Positions 4,499-5,650 of a stretch of DNA of 5,650 bases are shown one piece after another. The translations under genes were made by a program, and so were the position numbers. The stretch covers positions 1 to 5,650 of the forward strand of contig CAYUBE010000035.1 in NCBI GenBank assembly GCA_964442965.1, in the 5' to 3' direction. Each line of letters starts with the position of its first letter. The stretch's first letter is position 1. The notes under the pieces are model-generated. The model was not told the origin of the DNA. It did not search any database and worked only from the letters and a program-made list of their open reading frames with translations. The DNA is from CAJAQL01 sp964442965. GTDB lineage: Bacteria; Patescibacteriota; Minisyncoccia; UBA6257; 2-01-FULL-56-20.

Positions 4499-4645
4499 TT
4501 CAGAAATTGTATATGCCAAAAATACCCCAGAGAACATCTGGGGTATTTTGCTTATGTTCAGAAATTGAACAGGCGAATTTTCGCGGGAAGCACAAAAAAT
4601 TCTCAAAAATGATTTTTCACCGAAACGATAAGTGTTCAAAAATTG
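4499..4645 (+). repeat. Three spaced copies of an 11-bp word around the terminator
   Basis: TTCAGAAATTG occurs at 4499-4509 and exactly again at 4557-4567. A one-mismatch copy TTCAAAAATTG lies at 4635-4645. All are in the same orientation, starting 58 and 78 bases apart. The first two flank the terminator hairpin. They could be remnants of a duplication or binding sites. The role is unknown. Confidence 0.5.
4519..4549 (+). terminator. Strong intrinsic terminator after rpsI
   Basis: A perfect 13-bp stem pairs 4519-4531 (AAAATACCCCAGA) with 4537-4549 across the loop GAACA. The stem's own T4 at the 3' side, and A residues at the 5' side, make it usable in both directions. It ends the nine-gene operon and separates it from the DUF3800 gene. 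The rest of the 215-base gap (4496-4710) holds only the short repeats and a promoter. Confidence 0.9.
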
Positions 4646-4695
4646 GATAGTCGAACCGACAGCAATAGGCCGTCAATGCAATGCATCGCTATTAT

Positions 4696-4704
4696 TGCTA
4701 TAAT
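4696..4704 (+). promoter_or_regulatory. Extended -10 promoter for the DUF3800 gene
   Basis: TGC-TATAAT is an extended -10 element with a perfect TATAAT at 4699-4704. No good -35 box is found 16-18 bases upstream, as is common for extended -10 promoters. The distance from the -10 box to the ATG at 4711 is six bases, so the expected first transcribed base is the A of that ATG. The 13 bases TTGCTATAATGGA (4695-4707) are identical to the core of the minus-strand promoter at 5561-5573. ATGCAT palindromes flank the box at 4681-4686 and 4707-4712. Confidence 0.65.
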
Positions 4705-4710
4705 GGATGC

Positions 4711-5469
4711 ATGATACATCGGTTATTTTTAGACGAAACGGGAACTACCGATCTACCGGTCGTAGGAACTACAGGCTACCAGACTTATTTTGTTCTCAAT
4801 GGTATTGTCGTCAGGGATTATCAAGCCAACGATCTAAAAACCAAGGCGGATCAAATCAAATTTCGCTATTGGGGAAAAACCAACGTCATTTTCCACTCAC
4901 GGGAAATAGGTCGTCGGGAGAATAATTTTGCCATCTTGAAAGATCCGGCCGTGGAAGCTCAATTTCAAAAAGACTTATTCGATTTTCTATCGCAAACTAC
5001 CGTTAAATGTATTGCGGTTGCCGTCGATAAAACTAAAGCCCGCACACTTGGTTGGAGTAGTAAAATCGTCTACGAAACCGCCGCAGATGCCATGATAAAA
5101 TTTTTCATTGAATTTTTGGCAACCCACAAACACCAAGGGCAGGTCATTATTGAATCCGCTGGCACACAAAAGGACATATGGTTTTATAAAAAATATATTC
5201 ATTATTTAGCAAATGGGCTAACGGCCTTAGGTCTCGATCACAAAAAAGTTAAAAACCTATTAACGTCGATCAGCTTTGTGAGCAAAAATAATTATGACAT
5301 TGAGGAGCAGGTCGCCGATCTATTAGCGTATGCAGCCGCCTATCAAAATTTATGCGACGGCGGAAACAAAAAAATTATTCCAAATAGCTACGAAGATAAA
5401 ATGTGCAAAATATTTAAAACTAAATTGGTCAGCATCGGTTCAAGAAATTCATTCATTAATTTGCCGTGA
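4711..5469 (+). CDS. DUF3800 domain protein, probably translated from a leaderless mRNA
   Basis: This 252-residue soluble protein fits the DUF3800 family, whose members are thought to have an RNase H-like fold but whose reaction is not established. Visible family marks are FLDETG (6-11, acidic Asp8 and Glu9), FHSREIG (61-67), IAVAVDK (101-107), VIIESAG (145-151) and the C-terminal DIEEQVADLLAYAAA (196-210). No signal peptide or membrane segment is seen. An ATG at 4681 is in frame, but it lies upstream of the promoter -10 box; starting at 4711 places FLDETG near residue 6, as usual for the family. The gene is visibly AT-richer than the ribosomal genes, with many AAA, ATT and TTT codons, suggesting separate acquisition. 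Family membership is by motif reading only. A role in nucleic-acid cleavage is inference. Confidence 0.8.
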   Translation: MIHRLFLDETGTTDLPVVGTTGYQTYFVLNGIVVRDYQANDLKTKADQIKFRYWGKTNVIFHSREIGRRENNFAILKDPAVEAQFQKDLFDFLSQTTVKCIAVAVDKTKARTLGWSSKIVYETAADAMIKFFIEFLATHKHQGQVIIESAGTQKDIWFYKKYIHYLANGLTALGLDHKKVKNLLTSISFVSKNNYDIEEQVADLLAYAAAYQNLCDGGNKKIIPNSYEDKMCKIFKTKLVSIGSRNSFINLP

Positions 5470-5473
5470 GCTG

Positions 5474-5490
5474 GTTTTCGCTCAGAAAAC
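5474..5490. other. Small hairpin after the DUF3800 stop
   Basis: GTTTTC (5474-5479) pairs with GAAAAC (5485-5490) around GCTCA, a 6-bp stem that abuts the larger hairpin at 5491-5517. Read on the minus strand, its first arm supplies the T-rich tail (GTTTTCTG) just after the larger hairpin. It may serve as part of a convergent termination region. Confidence 0.5.
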
Positions 5491-5557
5491 GAAACAGCGG
5501 GGCTTGCCCGCTGTTTCTAAACTGGGTCGTAGCATCTCGCTTACTTACCAGTCTTGT
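5481..5557 (-). ncRNA. Candidate structured small RNA convergent to the DUF3800 gene
   Basis: From the promoter at 5564-5591 a transcript would start near 5557 and end after the hairpin at 5491-5517, about 70-77 nt. It has no credible ORF. It folds into two hairpins. The first is AGACTGG (5554-5548) with CCAGTTT (5525-5519), then a 3x3 internal loop UAA/GAC, then GUA(A)GC with GCUAC capped by GAGAU. The UAA/GAC loop resembles the known UAA/GAN RNA motif. The second is the GC-rich terminator stem. From memory, published comparative work described several structured RNA motifs associated with DUF3800 genes; whether this is one of them is untested. It could instead be a leader for a gene lost from this window. 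Confidence 0.45.
5491..5517 (-). terminator. GC-rich hairpin, terminator for the minus-strand RNA
   Basis: A perfect 11-bp stem pairs 5491-5501 (GAAACAGCGGG) with 5507-5517 over a 5-base loop. On the minus strand it is followed by GTTTTCTG, a moderate U-tract. On the plus strand it is followed by TAAACT with no U-run. It therefore best terminates leftward transcription, but could also cap the 3' end of the DUF3800 mRNA, whose stop lies 21 bases before it. Confidence 0.65.
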
Positions 5558-5563
5558 AGCTCC

Positions 5564-5591
5564 ATTATAGCAAAGCGTGACGATAGGTCAA
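5564..5591 (-). promoter_or_regulatory. Sigma-70 type promoter facing left at the right end
   Basis: On the minus strand TTGACC (5591-5586) and TATAAT (5569-5564) are separated by 16 bases. The -35 box stands four bases from the 54-bp repeat, exactly as in the left-end promoter. No long minus-strand coding region follows; the first thing downstream is a structured stretch and a terminator hairpin, so a short RNA is the likely product. Confidence 0.7.
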
Positions 5592-5595
5592 GAGC

Positions 5596-5649
5596 CTGTA
5601 CTGGTCCAGCACATATGAGACTCCTCGGGAGTTAGGTTCCTGCAAATAT
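5596..5649 (-). repeat. 54-bp terminal inverted repeat, right copy
   Basis: The reverse complement of 5596-5649 equals positions 1-54 base for base; one unmatched base (5650) remains at the window end. It carries the same two dyads and again stands directly upstream of a promoter that points inward. A core ribosomal operon is unlikely to sit on a small linear element, so this is better read as a dispersed promoter-upstream repeat at which the contig broke, or as an assembly artefact. Confidence 0.9.
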
Positions 5650-5650
5650 A

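Noticed and set aside
4681..4710. The ten extra residues of the longer DUF3800 reading frame
   Set aside because: This stretch contains the promoter -10 box and precedes the expected transcript start.
3933..5469. Possible UGA recoding (UGA as glycine)
   Set aside because: UGA appears only at the ends of rplM and the DUF3800 gene, and glycine is encoded by GGN throughout.
5491..5563. tRNA gene on the minus strand
   Set aside because: No cloverleaf, T-loop consensus or acceptor pairing is present; the fold is two sequential hairpins.
1..5650. Terminal inverted repeats of a linear plasmid or transposon
   Set aside because: The interior is a core ribosomal operon with no transposase, integrase or replication gene; a dispersed repeat or assembly break is simpler.

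Overview
This 5,650-base window looks like a whole or nearly whole contig from a small-genome uncultivated bacterium. It most resembles the Candidate Phyla Radiation (Patescibacteria, perhaps Parcubacteria-like). That assignment is inference. It rests on an RNA polymerase alpha subunit with no C-terminal domain, the absence of Shine-Dalgarno sequences before every gene, and a compact ribosomal operon. TGA does not occur inside any ribosomal gene and is used as a terminal stop in two genes, so the standard bacterial code is likely.

Layout. Positions 1-58 carry a 54-bp sequence that recurs, inverted, at the other end of the window. It is followed at once by a consensus sigma-70 type promoter (59-88). 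That promoter faces a nine-gene, same-strand operon: infA, rpmJ, rpsM, rpsK, rpsD, rpoA, rplQ, rplM, rpsI (165-4495). These encode initiation factor IF-1, ribosomal proteins L36, S13, S11, S4, RNA polymerase alpha, and L17, L13, S9, which is the classical alpha operon joined to the L13-S9 pair. A strong 13-bp-stem terminator (4519-4549) ends it. A separate, more AT-rich gene follows (4711-5469) and encodes a DUF3800-family protein. It has its own extended -10 promoter placed so that the transcript should begin at the start codon (leaderless). Facing it from the right end is a second complete promoter (5564-5591, minus strand). It should make a short structured RNA ending at a hairpin just past the DUF3800 stop codon. 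The second copy of the 54-bp repeat lies upstream of this promoter.

The most unusual structure is between the operon genes. All six longer gaps hold degenerate tandem arrays of a 7-bp unit (three gaps) or an 8-bp unit (three gaps). Each is arranged as a left arm that begins at or near the upstream stop codon, a short spacer, and an inverted right arm that ends within a few bases of the next start codon. The two unit lengths alternate strictly along the operon: 7, 8, 7, 8, 7, 8. The arms can pair in several registers. The two short gaps (12 and 5 nt) have no array. This is an intercistronic hairpin system that ordinary annotation would not show, in an operon without visible ribosome-binding sites.
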